A stretch of DNA of 64,000 bases from Luteimicrobium xylanilyticum. Lineage in GTDB: Bacteria > Actinomycetota > Actinomycetes > Actinomycetales > Cellulomonadaceae. Positions 1 to 8,599 of this stretch are shown piece by piece. The stretch lies in assembly GCF_009429125.1 (NCBI RefSeq), contig NZ_CP045529.1, forward strand, positions 2,542,001 to 2,606,000. Reading direction: 5' to 3'. Both the position numbers and the translations under genes were made by a program. Each line of letters starts with the position of its first letter. The stretch's first letter is position 1. The notes below the pieces were generated by a model. That model saw only the letters and a program-made list of their open reading frames with translations. It searched no databases and was not told the DNA's origin.

Positions 1-147
1 CGCCTCGACGGCGACGACGACCTCGCCGGGCGCCGGCTCGGGAACGGGCAGGTCCCTCTCGACGAACGCGCCCGGGTCGGAGACCGGCAGGTTCGCCGTG
101 TACCCGATGGCGACGTTCCGCAGCGGAGCCGAGGCGTTCGTGTCCAC
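1..147 (-). CDS. Zinc-type alcohol dehydrogenase / quinone reductase, N-terminal part (cut by window edge)
   Basis: Only the first 49 codons lie in the window. They read from a GTG at 147 with a GGAGG six bases upstream. The translation has the opening typical of the medium-chain dehydrogenase family, with a GYTANLPVSDP stretch followed by a proline-rich turn and a VVVAVEA strand, as in zinc-binding alcohol dehydrogenase family proteins and NADPH:quinone oxidoreductases. The catalytic domain and Rossmann fold lie outside, so neither substrate nor cofactor can be judged. It runs in the same direction as the XRE regulator that ends-on at 207, but the regulator is upstream of it by 59 bases and could be co-transcribed. 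Confidence 0.75.
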   Translation of the reverse strand, partial: MDTNASAPLRNVAIGYTANLPVSDPGAFVERDLPVPEPAPGEVVVAVEA

Positions 148-206
148 GCCTCCAGCATGCCGCCGTGCCGGCGCTGCGCGACCCGGGCCGCCGCGTGACC
201 CGCGCG

Positions 207-1052
207 TCAGCCGAAGGACTCCGCGCCCACGACCGCGAGCAGACGCAGCTTCTCCTCGGCCTCGCTGCGGGGCTCCGCCGTCAGGACGAGCAGCGCCTGC
301 GACTGGTCCTCGGTGAACAGTGCCTGGCAGTCGAGCGCGATCGGGCCCACCTCGGGGTGCACGATCACCTTGTGGTCGGCGAAGCGCTGCGCGACCTCCT
401 GCCGGTCCCACAGCTCCGCGAACTCGGCGCTGCGCCGCTGCAGCTCGCGGACCATGCGCCCCGCCCGCGACGACCGACCCATGCTCCCGTACGCGGCGCG
501 CAGGGAGGCGACGAGCGCGCGCGACTGGCGCGGGCGGTCGTCGGCGGGGTAGACGAGCCGTGCCGTGTCAGTGGTGAACCAGCGGTAGATCTCGCTGCGC
601 TCCAGGTCGCCCGTGCGCACCGGCTCCCCGTACAGCGCGGTCGCGAGCCGGTTCTGGACGAGCGTCTCCCCCAGGTCGGACAGGATCAGCGCGGGCGTGT
701 CGGCGAGGCGGTCCAGCACGCGCAGGAGCGCAGGCGCGACGTGCCCGGTGCCCTGCAGGCGGTCGGGAGCGTCGTGCCCCGCGACGCGGAACAGGTAGTC
801 GCGCTCGTCGGGCGTGAGGCGCAACGCCCGCGCGAGCGACGCCAGCATCGGGGTGCTCGGCTGCGGTCCGCGCTGCTGCTCGAGGCGCGTGTAGTAGTCG
901 GTGGACATGGTCGCGAGCTGCGCGACCTCCTCCCGCCGCAGCCCCGGCGCCCGACGGCGCAGCCCGGGCAGGAGGCCCACGTCGGCCGGCTGCAGGCGTT
1001 CGCGGCGGCTGCGCAGGAACGCTGCGAGGGCGGCACGGTCGGGTCGGTCCAT
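207..1052 (-). CDS. XRE-family transcriptional regulator with MmyB-like C-terminal domain
   Basis: The 281-residue protein has an N-terminal helix-turn-helix at about residues 10-70, including RRRAPGLRREEVAQLA and a recognition helix region ending YYTRLEQQRG. This is followed by a long MmyB-like ligand-binding domain with the characteristic YRWFTTDTA and DHKVIVHPEVG segments. Actinobacteria carry many such regulators beside short-chain dehydrogenases, usually as local repressors. Here the gene is divergent from an SDR gene 100 bases away, which fits that arrangement. I chose the ATG at 1052 because the protein then begins MDRPDRAALAAFL, the usual start for this family. An upstream extension has no homology-like features. 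The inducer is unknown. Confidence 0.87.
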   Translation of the reverse strand: MDRPDRAALAAFLRSRRERLQPADVGLLPGLRRRAPGLRREEVAQLATMSTDYYTRLEQQRGPQPSTPMLASLARALRLTPDERDYLFRVAGHDAPDRLQGTGHVAPALLRVLDRLADTPALILSDLGETLVQNRLATALYGEPVRTGDLERSEIYRWFTTDTARLVYPADDRPRQSRALVASLRAAYGSMGRSSRAGRMVRELQRRSAEFAELWDRQEVAQRFADHKVIVHPEVGPIALDCQALFTEDQSQALLVLTAEPRSEAEEKLRLLAVVGAESFG

Positions 1053-1084
1053 GTCCCCAGCATGGCGGGCGCCGCGACGACGAA

Positions 1085-1120
1085 CCAGGGACCCGCGATC
1101 CCCCGTTCGACGGGTCCTGG
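1085..1120. promoter_or_regulatory. Inverted repeat in the XRE/SDR divergent promoter region
   Basis: The spacer between the divergent regulator and dehydrogenase contains CCAGGGACCCG at 1085-1095 and CGGGTCCTGG at 1111-1120. These are inverted copies apart from one extra base in the left arm. The right arm runs directly into a TAGCCG sequence that could be a -10 box for the dehydrogenase. Position and symmetry fit an operator for the XRE regulator controlling both genes. No binding data exist, so this is inference. Confidence 0.5.
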
Positions 1121-1152
1121 TAGCCGTGCCCGGACCGGCCCAGGCTCGGAGC

Positions 1153-1917
1153 ATGCAGATCAGCGGAAACACCGTCTTCATCCCCGGCGCGACGAGCGGC
1201 ATCGGTCTCGCCCTCGCGCTCCGCCTCCAGGCCGCGGGCAACACCGTGGTCGTGGGCGGGCGCCGCGCCGACCTCCTCGAGCGGATCAGAGCCGAGCACC
1301 CCGTCCTCGACACCGTCCGGATCGACACCACCGACCCCGAGAGCGTCCGGAGCGCCGCGAAGCAGGTCCTGACGAACCACCCGGACCTCGACGTGCTCGT
1401 GACGATGGCCGGCATCATGCGCGTGGAGGACTGGCGCACGCCCGCCGGCTTCCTCGACTCCGCCGAGGCCACGATCACCACGAACGTGCTCGGCCCGATC
1501 CGCCTGATCGCGGCCTTCGTCGAGCACCTGCAGTCCCGGCCCGACGCCACGATCATGACCGTCTCGTCGGGGCTCGCGTTCGCCCCGCTCGCCGCGACGC
1601 CCAGCTACAACGCGTCGAAGGCGGCGATCCACCTGCTCAGCGAGTCGCTGCGCCTCCAGCTCGCGGGCACCAGCGTGCACGTCGTCGAGCTCGAGCCGCC
1701 GTCGGTCCGCACCGACCTGATGCCCGGCCAGGCCGAGAGCGAGTTCGCGATGCCGCTCGACGCGTTCGTCGACGAGGTGATGAAGCTCCTCGAGACGCAG
1801 CCCGACGCCACGGAGATCCAGGTCGAGAACGTGAAGTTCCTGCGCTACGGCGAGGCCCGTGGGGACTACGCGGACGTCGTCGCGACCCTCAACCGCCTGG
1901 ACCCGCACGGGCGCTGA
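1153..1917 (+). CDS. SDR family NAD(P)-dependent oxidoreductase
   Basis: This 254-residue protein is a classical-length short-chain dehydrogenase. The nucleotide-binding motif GATSGIG is at residues 12-18, and a cofactor-selecting GGRR follows the second strand, suggesting NADP(H) use. The AGIM segment replaces the usual NNAG. The catalytic serine lies in the MTVSSG strand and the YNASK motif gives the catalytic Tyr and Lys. The C-terminal PPSVRTDL is typical of the DltE-like subgroup. It is divergent from the XRE regulator, which probably controls it. The substrate cannot be read from the sequence. The ATG at 1153 gives the expected N-terminus just before the first beta strand. Confidence 0.9.
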   Translation: MQISGNTVFIPGATSGIGLALALRLQAAGNTVVVGGRRADLLERIRAEHPVLDTVRIDTTDPESVRSAAKQVLTNHPDLDVLVTMAGIMRVEDWRTPAGFLDSAEATITTNVLGPIRLIAAFVEHLQSRPDATIMTVSSGLAFAPLAATPSYNASKAAIHLLSESLRLQLAGTSVHVVELEPPSVRTDLMPGQAESEFAMPLDAFVDEVMKLLETQPDATEIQVENVKFLRYGEARGDYADVVATLNRLDPHGR

Positions 1918-2018
1918 CGCGAAGACGCCGAGACCGGTCAGGATTCGAGAAGCCGTCCCCCCGGCCCGCCCCCTAGCGTGGGACTCGTTCCCACGACGGC
2001 ACGACGGAAGGACCGGCC

Positions 2019-2447
2019 ATGGCCACCACGACGAAGACCAAGAGCGGTTTCAGCGCCGCCGAGCGCGACGCGATGAAGGAGCGGGCCAAGGAGCTCAAGG
2101 CGTCGACCGACCGTGCCGAGGGCGAGGCCGCGGTCGCCGAGAAGATCGCCGCGATGCCGGAGCCGGACCGCGCGCTCGCCCAGCGCATCCACGACATCGT
2201 CACCGAGACCGCGCCCGGCCTCGTGCCCCGCACCTACTACGGCATGCCCGCCTATGCGAAGGACGGCAAGGTGCTGTGCTTCTTCAAGCCGTCGTCGAAG
2301 TTCAGGACGCGGTACTCGAACTTCGGGTTCAACGACGTCGCGCAGCTCGACGACGGCAGCATGTGGGCCACCGAGTACGCCCTGACCGAGCTCACCGACG
2401 ACGACGCGGAGCGGATCGCCGGGCTCGTCCGGCGCGCGGTCGGCTGA
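2019..2447 (+). CDS. DUF1801 domain protein (YdhG-like fold)
   Basis: A 142-residue cytoplasmic protein. A lysine- and glutamate-rich helical N-terminus (residues 1-45) leads into a DUF1801 domain with RIHDIVTETAPGLVPRTYYGMPAY, KVLCFF and a closing ALTELTD segment. This combination is common in actinomycetes. Related domains include the YdhG and iron-chaperone-like folds, but no biochemical role is established for this subgroup. The start at 2019 is supported by GGAAGGACC seven bases upstream. A TAGCGT that could be a -10 box lies at 1974-1979 and overlaps a small inverted repeat (GTGGGA and TCCCAC, 1978-1994). The gene is convergent with the next operon. Confidence 0.85.
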   Translation: MATTTKTKSGFSAAERDAMKERAKELKASTDRAEGEAAVAEKIAAMPEPDRALAQRIHDIVTETAPGLVPRTYYGMPAYAKDGKVLCFFKPSSKFRTRYSNFGFNDVAQLDDGSMWATEYALTELTDDDAERIAGLVRRAVG

Positions 2448-2485
2448 GCCGTGCTCGCCCGCCCACGGCCGGTCGGGCGACGCAC

Positions 2486-2519
2486 GCGGCCGCCCCGTCG
2501 GACGGGACGGAGCGGCCGC
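2486..2519. terminator. Strong hairpin between convergent genes
   Basis: A 14-bp stem with one mismatch (2486-2499 against 2506-2519, six-base loop) lies between the stops of the DUF1801 gene and the permease gene. There is no long T-run, as is usual for actinobacterial intrinsic terminators. A second perfect 16-bp palindrome follows at 2536-2551. Together they would stop transcription from both sides. Confidence 0.6.
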
Positions 2520-2573
2520 AGGGTCCGGGGCGACCGGCGCACGCGTGCGCCGCGCAGGTGTCACCCCTGACCG

Positions 2574-3482
2574 TCACCCCTTGACGCCGGTGAGCGTCAC
2601 CCCCTCCACGAAAGCGCGCTGCGCGAAGAAGAAGAGCACCACGACCGGCACCATCACCAGCATCGTGAGGGCCATCGTCGTCGACCAGTCGACGGAGTGC
2701 GCGCCCTTGAAGGTCGCCATGCCGAGGGCCACCGGCCAGTGCGCCGGGTCGGACTCCGAGGTGTAGAGCAGCGGTCCGTAGTAGTCGTTCCACGAGTGGA
2801 AGAACAGGAACATCGCGGTCGCGGCGATGCCCGGCTTCGCCATGGGCAGGACGACCTTCCAGATCACCCGGAGCTCACCCGCGCCGTCGATCCGTGCCGC
2901 CTCCGCGTACTCGTTCGGGATCGTGAGGAAGAACTGGCGGAGCAGGAAGATCGAGAAGGCGTCACCCAGGAGGTTCGGCAGGATCAGCGGCCAGAGGGTC
3001 CCGGTGAGATGGAGCTTGGTCCACATGACGTACTGCGGGATCGTGACGACCTGCGGCGGCAGCAGCATGGCGACGATGATGGCGAGGAAGATCAGGTTCG
3101 CACCACGGAACTCGATCCTGGCCAGCGCGTACGCGGCGGGCACCGACGAGACGAGCATGAACGCCGTCGCGAGGACCGCGTACATGGCCGAGTTCCCGAA
3201 CCACGCGGCGAGCGGCGCGACGTCGAACACGTGGACGTAGTTGCTCCACGCCCAGTGGTCCGGCCACAGGCTCGAGGTGAGCGCCTGGTCGTTGTTCATC
3301 ACCGAGGTGAGGAACACGAAGACGACGGGGGCGACGAAGAGCACCGCGAGCGCGACGAGCACGACGTGCTCCGCGACCCACAGCAGGACCGGCTGACGAC
3401 GGCGGCGCTCGCGGGCGGGCTGGGGTGTCCCGGCCGCGCGGGCACCGGCGGTGACGTCGAGGGTGGCGTCGAGCTGCGTCAT
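2574..3482 (-). CDS. Carbohydrate ABC transporter permease (MalG type), importer 1
   Basis: The 302-residue inner-membrane protein has about six transmembrane segments, the first near residues 33-55. The EAA loop that docks the ATPase (EYAEAARIDGAGELRVIW) sits in the last third and is followed by the LPMAKPG turn. This is the CUT1-family MalG/second permease pattern. The ATG at 3482 overlaps the stop of the preceding permease as ATGA, indicating translational coupling. It is the last gene of the operon that starts with the binding protein at 5859. No ATP-binding subunit is present nearby. The C-terminus ends in GVTLTGVKG, a normal ending for the family, so the gene is intact. Confidence 0.92.
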   Translation of the reverse strand: MTQLDATLDVTAGARAAGTPQPARERRRRQPVLLWVAEHVVLVALAVLFVAPVVFVFLTSVMNNDQALTSSLWPDHWAWSNYVHVFDVAPLAAWFGNSAMYAVLATAFMLVSSVPAAYALARIEFRGANLIFLAIIVAMLLPPQVVTIPQYVMWTKLHLTGTLWPLILPNLLGDAFSIFLLRQFFLTIPNEYAEAARIDGAGELRVIWKVVLPMAKPGIAATAMFLFFHSWNDYYGPLLYTSESDPAHWPVALGMATFKGAHSVDWSTTMALTMLVMVPVVVLFFFAQRAFVEGVTLTGVKG

Positions 3483-4480
3483 GATCCGCTCCCGGTGAAG
3501 GCCTTGGTCCGGCGGAGCAGGAACACCACGAACCCGCCCGCGACGACGAACAGCACCACGGCGAGCGCCGAGGCGTAGCCGAGCGCGTAGTTGCTGAAGC
3601 CCTCGACGTAGAGCCACTGCGGGTAGGTGAGCGTCGACCCCTCGGGGTAGCCGAGACCCGCACCCGTCCCTTCGCCGACGAGCGCCTTGCCTGACGCCAC
3701 CCCGGCCGCGACGGCAGCCTCGGTGAAGTACTGCAGCGCTGCGATCACCCCCGTGACGACGGAGAAGACGATGACGGGCCGCAGGTTCGGGATCGTGATG
3801 AACCAGGCCTTCTGGTACCCCTTGGCACCGTCGATCGAGGCCGCCTCGTACTGGTCGCGCGGCACGTCGAGCAGGGCGGCCAGGATGATGATCATGACGT
3901 CGCCCATCATCCAGATGGCCAGCAGGAGGAGCGACGGCTTGGCCCAGTGCGGGTCGTTGAACCACAGCGGCCCCTCGATGCCGAACACCTTGAGGATCCG
4001 GTTGACGGGTCCGAGGCCCGGGTTGAACAGGTAGACGAACGCGAGCACGGACGCCACCGGCGGCACGAGCGCGGGCAGGTAGAAGATCGTGCGGAACACG
4101 CCGGTGGTGCGCCGCGGGCGCGTGAGCAGCGCCGCGACGGCGGCCGCGCAGACGATCCGGATCGGCACCATGAAGACGACGAACCAGAGCGTGTTCCGCG
4201 CCGCCTGCACGACGCTGGGGTCCTGCGTGAAGAGGTACTTGTAGTTCGCGAGCCCCACCCACCGCGGCGACGACACGAGGTCGTAGTGCGTGAACGAGTA
4301 GAAGACGGTCGCGACCAGCGGGTACACGAAGAAGATGAGGAGGCCGAGCAGCGCCGGGGACACGAGCAGCAGGGCGACCCGCTGCCGGTGCCGCCGCAGG
4401 CCCGAACGCCGGCGGGTGGCCGGCCCCCCGGCCGGGGTGCGGGGCACCCCGGCCGGGCGGGTTTCAGTGAGCGTGGTCAT
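3479..4480 (-). CDS. Carbohydrate ABC transporter permease (MalF type), importer 1
   Basis: This 333-residue membrane permease begins with a basic, proline-rich cytoplasmic tail and then six or so transmembrane segments. The EAA loop YEAASIDGAKGYQKAW matches the first permease of CUT1 sugar importers. A GEGTGAGLGYPEG periplasmic insertion before the last helices is often seen in permeases that travel with oligosaccharide-binding lipoproteins. It lies 17 bases downstream of the binding-protein stop and overlaps the next permease by four bases (ATGA). Substrate is presumably a beta-linked disaccharide or small oligosaccharide, judged only from the linked GH4 and sugar kinase genes. Confidence 0.92.
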   Translation of the reverse strand: MTTLTETRPAGVPRTPAGGPATRRRSGLRRHRQRVALLLVSPALLGLLIFFVYPLVATVFYSFTHYDLVSSPRWVGLANYKYLFTQDPSVVQAARNTLWFVVFMVPIRIVCAAAVAALLTRPRRTTGVFRTIFYLPALVPPVASVLAFVYLFNPGLGPVNRILKVFGIEGPLWFNDPHWAKPSLLLLAIWMMGDVMIIILAALLDVPRDQYEAASIDGAKGYQKAWFITIPNLRPVIVFSVVTGVIAALQYFTEAAVAAGVASGKALVGEGTGAGLGYPEGSTLTYPQWLYVEGFSNYALGYASALAVVLFVVAGGFVVFLLRRTKAFTGSGS

Positions 4481-4497
4481 GGCTGACGTCGTCCCGC

Positions 4498-5859
4498 TCA
4501 GGGCACCGAGTTGAGGGAGGCGGCGGCGTTGATCTGGTCGTCCACCTTCTTCAGCTGCGCGTCGAGGTCGCTCGTGCCGGGCGTCGTCTGGTACTTCTGC
4601 CACCAGTCGGCGAACGCGAGCTGGTAGCCCGCTCCGTTCGGGCTCGGCGGCGTCGTCAGGCTGTTCTTGTCCTGCGCGATCTTGAGGAACGTCTCGAAGT
4701 GCGGGTCGCGGACCAGGTCCGGGGAGTCGAACGCGGACGAGATCGTCGGCACGTTCTGCAGGCCGTTCGCCAGCTTGACGACGGCCGACGTGTCGGCGGT
4801 GAGGTACTTGAGGAGGGCCCAGGCGAGCTCCGGGTTCTTGGAGCCCTTGGCGATCCCGCCGATGTTGCCGGTGATGTACCCGCCGCCGTAGAGGTCCGTG
4901 TGGTCGGCCGCGGTCGGGAACGGCACCGTCCCGTAGTCGACCTTGGGCGCCTGGTCCTTCATGAACGCGACGCGCCACTCGCCGTCGAGGTTCATCGCGA
5001 CGCGACCGATCTCGAAGTCGTTCTGCGCGGAGAACTCGTCGGCGCTCGCCGCGGTGAACTTCTTCAGCTTGTCGATGCCGATCTTCTCGGCGAACGACTT
5101 CTGCCACTCGATCAGCTCCTTCCAGCCCGGGTCGGAGCCGACGACGGACTTGCCGTCGTCGTCGAGCCACTTCGCGCCGGTCGCGGAGGCGAGGTGGGCG
5201 GGCGCCATCTCCTGGTAGCCCATCCACGGGTTGAACCCGAGCGTCTTGATGGAGCCGTCGGAGTTGTAGGTGGTGAGCTTGAGCGCGTCGGACTCGAGCT
5301 CGTCGAGCGTCTTCGGCGGCGCGTCGATGCCCGCCTTCGAGAGCAGGGCCTTGTTGTAGTAGAGGCCGTAGGTGTCGGCCAGGACGGGCATCGCGCACCG
5401 CTTGCCGTCGAACTCGGTGTAGTTGCGGGCGGTGGGGAGCAGCTGGCCGATGTCGACCTTGTCGCGCGCGATGTACTTGGCGAGGTCCTGGAAGGCGCCC
5501 GACTGGCAGAAGTTCCCGACGATGTCGGTCGAGTAGGAGATCGCGACGTCGACGTCGTTGCCGGCCGCGATCGCCTTGCGGAGCTTCTCGTCGTCCTGCC
5601 CGGAGTGCACGACGACCTTGACGTCGGGGTTGGCCTTCTCGAAGTCGTCGACGACTCCCTGGATGACCTTGGCCTCGCGGTCGGAGAAGAAGTGCCACAG
5701 GCTCACGGTCCCGGACAGGTGGGTGGGTGCGGCCGAGGCGATCTTCTGGTCGGCTCCGCCGTCGCTGCCGCTCCCGCAGGCGGACAGGGCGAACGTCGCC
5801 GCACCCGCGACGACGGCGACGGCCGCCACACGAGTGCGGGCTCGGGGGGTGATTCTCAC
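4498..5859 (-). CDS. Sugar-binding lipoprotein, ABC importer 1
   Basis: A 453-residue extracellular solute-binding protein of family 1. It has a lipoprotein signal peptide with an LSAC lipobox near residue 27, followed by a glycine/serine/aspartate-rich linker. The mature protein has the usual two-lobe binding-protein features, including GTVSLWHFFSD, the YNKALL strand and the GGGYITGNIGG hinge. Translation starts at the GTG at 5859, where GGAGGAAG precedes it at good distance. It is the first gene of a three-gene operon with both permeases. The operon is divergent from a ROK regulator, its likely controller, and shares the locus with a GH4 enzyme and a kinase. Confidence 0.93.
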   Translation of the reverse strand: MRITPRARTRVAAVAVVAGAATFALSACGSGSDGGADQKIASAAPTHLSGTVSLWHFFSDREAKVIQGVVDDFEKANPDVKVVVHSGQDDEKLRKAIAAGNDVDVAISYSTDIVGNFCQSGAFQDLAKYIARDKVDIGQLLPTARNYTEFDGKRCAMPVLADTYGLYYNKALLSKAGIDAPPKTLDELESDALKLTTYNSDGSIKTLGFNPWMGYQEMAPAHLASATGAKWLDDDGKSVVGSDPGWKELIEWQKSFAEKIGIDKLKKFTAASADEFSAQNDFEIGRVAMNLDGEWRVAFMKDQAPKVDYGTVPFPTAADHTDLYGGGYITGNIGGIAKGSKNPELAWALLKYLTADTSAVVKLANGLQNVPTISSAFDSPDLVRDPHFETFLKIAQDKNSLTTPPSPNGAGYQLAFADWWQKYQTTPGTSDLDAQLKKVDDQINAAASLNSVP

Positions 5860-5881
5860 GGCTTCCTCCAGCGTCGAGCCA

Positions 5882-5935
5882 TGTCCTTATGGACAAGATT
5901 CCTGACAGTGTGCACCCAGATCCGTTTCCTGCCAA
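5882..5935 (-). promoter_or_regulatory. Promoter and inverted repeat for importer 1
   Basis: Reading leftward, TTGGCA (5935-5930) and CACACT (5912-5907) are spaced by 17 bases and could be the -35 and -10 boxes. Downstream of them, 23 bases before the GTG start, lies the inverted repeat TGTCC-TTAT-GGACA (5882-5895). This position suits a repressor roadblock, and the divergent ROK protein is the candidate. CTGACAG occurs twice in the spacer (5902-5908 and 6035-6041). Confidence 0.42.
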
Positions 5936-6107
5936 GGTCTGGGATGTTACGGGAAGATCTCATCGACACTCATCGACGCAGACTCACCGGTACGGAGGCT
6001 TCTGTGGGCTGGGTCACGTTCGCCCCTGCCCTTACTGACAGGACTCCTGCTAGCATCCTGCTCATCCGCTGCCGCCCGGCAGCCCCCCGACGAGAGCGAG
6101 GTCCGTG

Positions 6108-7265
6108 ATGCCCGGTCCCTCCGGCCCCGCCCTGGTGGGCGCGCTCAACGACCGCCGTGTCGTCGAGCTCATGCTCGAGCACGGCCCCCTGACCCGTGCC
6201 CGCATCAGCACGCTCAGCGGGCTGTCGAAGCAGACCGCTGCGCAGGCGGTGACGCGACTCGAGAACAAGGGCATCATCGCCCCCGTCGCGCGCGTCTCGG
6301 CCGGGCGCGGCCCCGACGCCTCGGCGTACGACGCGGTCGACACCGGCCACGTCGGCGTCGCCGTCGCCGTCGACCAGGACGCGGTCGCCGCGACGGTCCT
6401 CGACGTCAAGGGCACCGAGCTCGGCACGGTGCGGCGCCCCCGCGAGCTGGCTGCCGGCGTCGGTGAGCTCGCGGAGGTCGTCACCGCCGCCTGCCGGTCC
6501 GCCGGCGTTCCCCGCGACGGCCTCGACCTCGCCGTGGTCGGCGTGTCGGCCTCGGTCGACCCGGTCACCGACGCGCTGCGGTTCGCCGACGACTTCCCCG
6601 GCTGGCCGGCGTCGGGCGTACGGCGCGCGCTCGCCGACGCGCTCGGGTGCGACGTCCAGCTCGACAACGACGTGAAGCTCGCGGCCGTCGCGGAGCGCGA
6701 GCACGGTGCGGGCCGCGGCACCCCGGGCTTCGTCGAGCTCTGGTCGGGGCCGGGTGTCGGCCTCGCGGTCGACCTCGCGGGCATCGTCGTCCAGGGCGTC
6801 GCCGGCGCCGCGGGCGAGATCGGCTACCTGCCGGTGCCGGCCGAGATCCAGCTCACCGACCCGGTCGAGCCGGCCACGCTCCACCACCTGCTCAGCCTCG
6901 AGGCGGTACGCGAGCTCGCAGCCCGCGGTACGCCGGGGACGGCCGCGCTCGACGACGCCGCTGCGACGGCTGCGGTCGTCGCGGACGACGAGAAGCTCAA
7001 CACCCTCGCCCGCCGCATCGCGCTGTCGGTCGCGCCCGTGCTCGCGACGCTCGACCCCGGCCTCCTCGTGCTCGCGGGGCCACCGGCCACCGCGGGCGGG
7101 GACAGGCTCGCGGGCCTCGTCGCGCACTGGCTCTCGGCCTCCACGCCGTGGCACACCCGGGTCGCGGCGAGCGAGGTCGACGACGCGGTGCTGCAGGGAG
7201 CGCGCGACCTCCTCTGCCAGGGCCTCCGCGACCGGCTGCTCGCCGCGGCCGGCCGGGTCGACTGA
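6108..7265 (+). CDS. ROK family transcriptional regulator (NagC/XylR type)
   Basis: The 385-residue protein has an N-terminal winged helix (about residues 8-70, with LTRARISTLSGLSKQTAAQAVTRL split across two helices) fused to a ROK sugar-kinase-like domain. The phosphate-binding DNDVKLAA and GPGVGLAVDL segments are recognisable. I see no CxCGxxGC cysteine cluster, so the usual structural zinc is absent and the protein is probably a regulator only. It sits divergent from importer 1 and directly upstream of the GH4 and kinase genes, making it the likely sugar-responsive controller of the locus. ATG 6108 was preferred; a GTG three bases earlier is also possible. Confidence 0.88.
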   Translation: MPGPSGPALVGALNDRRVVELMLEHGPLTRARISTLSGLSKQTAAQAVTRLENKGIIAPVARVSAGRGPDASAYDAVDTGHVGVAVAVDQDAVAATVLDVKGTELGTVRRPRELAAGVGELAEVVTAACRSAGVPRDGLDLAVVGVSASVDPVTDALRFADDFPGWPASGVRRALADALGCDVQLDNDVKLAAVAEREHGAGRGTPGFVELWSGPGVGLAVDLAGIVVQGVAGAAGEIGYLPVPAEIQLTDPVEPATLHHLLSLEAVRELAARGTPGTAALDDAAATAAVVADDEKLNTLARRIALSVAPVLATLDPGLLVLAGPPATAGGDRLAGLVAHWLSASTPWHTRVAASEVDDAVLQGARDLLCQGLRDRLLAAAGRVD

Positions 7266-7339
7266 GACCACCGGGGCGGCGAGGTCGCCCCGCTCCACCG
7301 CCGGCCCACGGGCCGGCACACGAACGACAGGACGAAGAG

Positions 7340-8599
7340 ATGAAGCTGGCAGTGGTAGGCGGCGGGTCGACGTACACGCCCGAGCTCGTCGACGGGTTCG
7401 GACGGCTGCGGGACCAGCTCCCCGTCGACGAGCTCGCGCTCGTCGACATCGACCCGCGACGCCTCGCCCTCGTGGGGGGCATGGCGCAGCGCATGTTCGC
7501 CCGCGTCGGCCACCCGGGCAAGGTGACGCTGCACGACGACGTCGCGTCGGGCGTCGCGGACGCGGACGTCGTCCTCGTCCAGCTGCGCGTCGGCGGTCAG
7601 GACGCGCGGCAGGGAGACGAGACGTTTCCCCACGAGGCCGGCGTGCTCGGCCAGGAGACCACCGGGCCCGGCGGCTTCGCGAAGGCCCTGCGCACCGTGC
7701 CCGTCGTCCTGGACGTGGCGGAGCAGGTCAGGCGCCACGCCAGCCCGGACGCGTGGATCGTCGACTTCACCAACCCGGTGGGCATCGTCACGCGGGCTCT
7801 GCTCGAGGCCGGCCACCGCGCCGTCGGGCTGTGCAACGTCGCGATCGGGTTCCAGCGCCGGTTCGCGCGCCTGCTCGACGTCGACCACCGCGCCGTGAGG
7901 CTCGACCACGTCGGCCTCAACCACCTCACCTGGGAGCTCGGCGTCCACGTCGGCGAGCGCGAGGTCCTCGGCGACCTGCTGTCCACCCACCTCGGCGACC
8001 TCGCGTCCGAGGTCGAGCTCCCCGCCGAGCTGCTCTCGCTGCTCCGGTCCGTGCCGAGCTACTACCTGCGGTACTACTACGCGCACGACGAGGTCCTGCG
8101 CGAGCAGCTCCACGCCGCGACGCGCGCCGAGGCGGTCCGCGAGGTCGAGAACAAGCTGCTCGAGCTGTACGCGGACCCGCACGTCGACACCAAGCCCGAC
8201 CTGCTCGAGAAGCGCGGGGGCGCCTACTACTCGGAGGCCGCGGTCGACCTGATCGCCTCGCTGCTCTCCGACGCCCGCGACGTCCAGGTCGTGAACCTCC
8301 GCAACGGCGGCTCGCTGCCGTTCCTGCCCGACGACCACGTCATCGAGGTCCCCGCCACGATCACGGCCGACGGCCCGGTCGCCGTCGACCTCCCGCAGCT
8401 CTCCCCCGACCTCGCGGGGCTCGTCTCGCACGTCGCCGGGTACGAACGGCTCGCGCTCGACGCCGCCCTGCACGGCGGCCGCGACCGCGTGCGGCACGCC
8501 CTGCTCGCGCACCCGCTGGTCGGGCAGTGGGACCGCGCCGAGAAGCTCACCGACCTCCTCCTCGCAGCCAACAAGGACCACCTCGCATGGGCACGATGA
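7340..8599 (+). CDS. Glycoside hydrolase family 4, probable 6-phospho-beta-glucosidase
   Basis: A 419-residue cytoplasmic GH4 enzyme, a family that cleaves glycosides through NAD-dependent oxidation and elimination using Mn2+. The N-terminal Rossmann motif VVGGGSTYTPEL is intact. Metal and substrate residues fit the family: Asn145 in DFTNPVG, Cys165 in CNVAIG and His195 in GLNHLTW. The CNV motif is the signature of the 6-phospho-beta-glucosidase branch; alpha-galactosidases and glucuronidases differ there. It overlaps the sugar kinase gene downstream. Because the linked importer is an ABC system that does not phosphorylate its cargo, the phosphate would have to be added by a kinase. Confidence 0.92.
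   Translation: MKLAVVGGGSTYTPELVDGFGRLRDQLPVDELALVDIDPRRLALVGGMAQRMFARVGHPGKVTLHDDVASGVADADVVLVQLRVGGQDARQGDETFPHEAGVLGQETTGPGGFAKALRTVPVVLDVAEQVRRHASPDAWIVDFTNPVGIVTRALLEAGHRAVGLCNVAIGFQRRFARLLDVDHRAVRLDHVGLNHLTWELGVHVGEREVLGDLLSTHLGDLASEVELPAELLSLLRSVPSYYLRYYYAHDEVLREQLHAATRAEAVREVENKLLELYADPHVDTKPDLLEKRGGAYYSEAAVDLIASLLSDARDVQVVNLRNGGSLPFLPDDHVIEVPATITADGPVAVDLPQLSPDLAGLVSHVAGYERLALDAALHGGRDRVRHALLAHPLVGQWDRAEKLTDLLLAANKDHLAWAR

Noticed and set aside
165-1976. 603-residue plus-strand open frame over the XRE regulator and SDR
   Set aside because: It runs antisense to the regulator and in a different frame from the SDR, which has an intact catalytic motif set.
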